Positions 63,940 to 64,000 of a DNA stretch of 64,000 nucleotides are shown in pieces. Origin of the DNA: Vibrio sp. Of7-15 (GTDB taxonomy: Bacteria; Pseudomonadota; Gammaproteobacteria; Enterobacterales; Vibrionaceae); NCBI RefSeq assembly GCF_022347565.1, contig NZ_JAKRGH010000010.1, positions 101,795 to 165,794 on the forward strand, in the 5' to 3' direction. A program made the translations under genes and the position numbers. Within the stretch, counting starts at the first letter, position 1, and each line of letters starts with the position of its first letter. The notes beneath the pieces are model-generated. The model saw nothing but the letters and a program-made list of their open reading frames with translations, did not search any database and was not told where the DNA came from.

Positions 63940-64000
63940 TGGTGCCCCGGGCCGGACTTGAACCGGCACAGCGCGAACGCCGAGGGATTTTAAATCCCTT
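63940..64000 (-). tRNA. tRNA-Leu (anticodon TAA), 5' part cut by the window edge
   Basis: The 3' part reads CCGGTTCAAGTCCGGCCCGG and GGCACCA. The anticodon loop TTTAAAA has anticodon TAA. The long variable arm (TCGGCGTTCGCGCTG) is typical of a class II leucine tRNA. The 5' third lies beyond the window. Confidence 0.93.

Overview
The window looks like a chromosomal segment of a Vibrionaceae-type gammaproteobacterium (Vibrio, Aliivibrio or Photobacterium). Its base composition is AT-rich. It carries TorS/TorT, HelD, YccS, MgsA, a DUF3015/DUF4105 pair and a full nrf nitrite-ammonification cluster. The species cannot be fixed from the sequence alone.

Layout. (1) Bases 1-1200: the end of an unknown gene and a small secreted NTF2-like protein. 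(2) Bases 1209-20792: a phage-derived block. It has a complete contractile-tail operon on the minus strand (sheath, tube, lysis genes, tail chaperone with a -1 frameshift, tape measure, baseplate, fibre, spike), an Ogr/Delta-type activator, a P2-type replication endonuclease and a CI-type repressor. No portal, terminase, capsid or integrase gene is present. The best reading is an R-type tailocin or a headless P2/K139-like prophage. A perfect LexA box overlaps the ogr promoter, and a second lies upstream of a small phage gene. This gives a plausible chain: DNA damage, then Ogr, then tail production. (3) Bases 20.9-35.5 kb: an accessory region of small, mostly unknown genes, nearly all on the minus strand. 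It holds several decayed genes, including two with in-frame stop codons, and one VCR-like attC candidate. It also holds four tandem paralogues of a membrane protein. Each gap between the paralogues keeps the decayed 3' end of a cysteine-motif periplasmic gene whose intact copy lies at the head of the array. A small zinc-finger gene at 34.65 kb has its own LexA box. The same box and leader occur as a remnant inside the phage block at 17.0 kb.

(4) Bases 35.8-55.7 kb: ordinary chromosomal genes. These are a chemoreceptor, an EEP-family hydrolase, a DEDDh exonuclease, mobB, torS/torT, mgsA, an MDR oxidoreductase, helD, yccS, a LysE exporter, DUF3015/DUF4105, a DHH phosphoesterase and a GNAT acetyltransferase. 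(5) Bases 56.2-63.6 kb: the nrf cluster. nrfA is on the plus strand. It diverges from nrfBCD and the haem-ligation genes nrfE, a dsbE-like gene and nrfF on the minus strand, and FNR-like sites lie in the shared gap. (6) Bases 63.8-64.0 kb: tRNA-Gly(GCC) and the start of a tRNA-Leu(UAA), both on the minus strand.

All calls come from reading the sequence and from recognising families. No database search was run.
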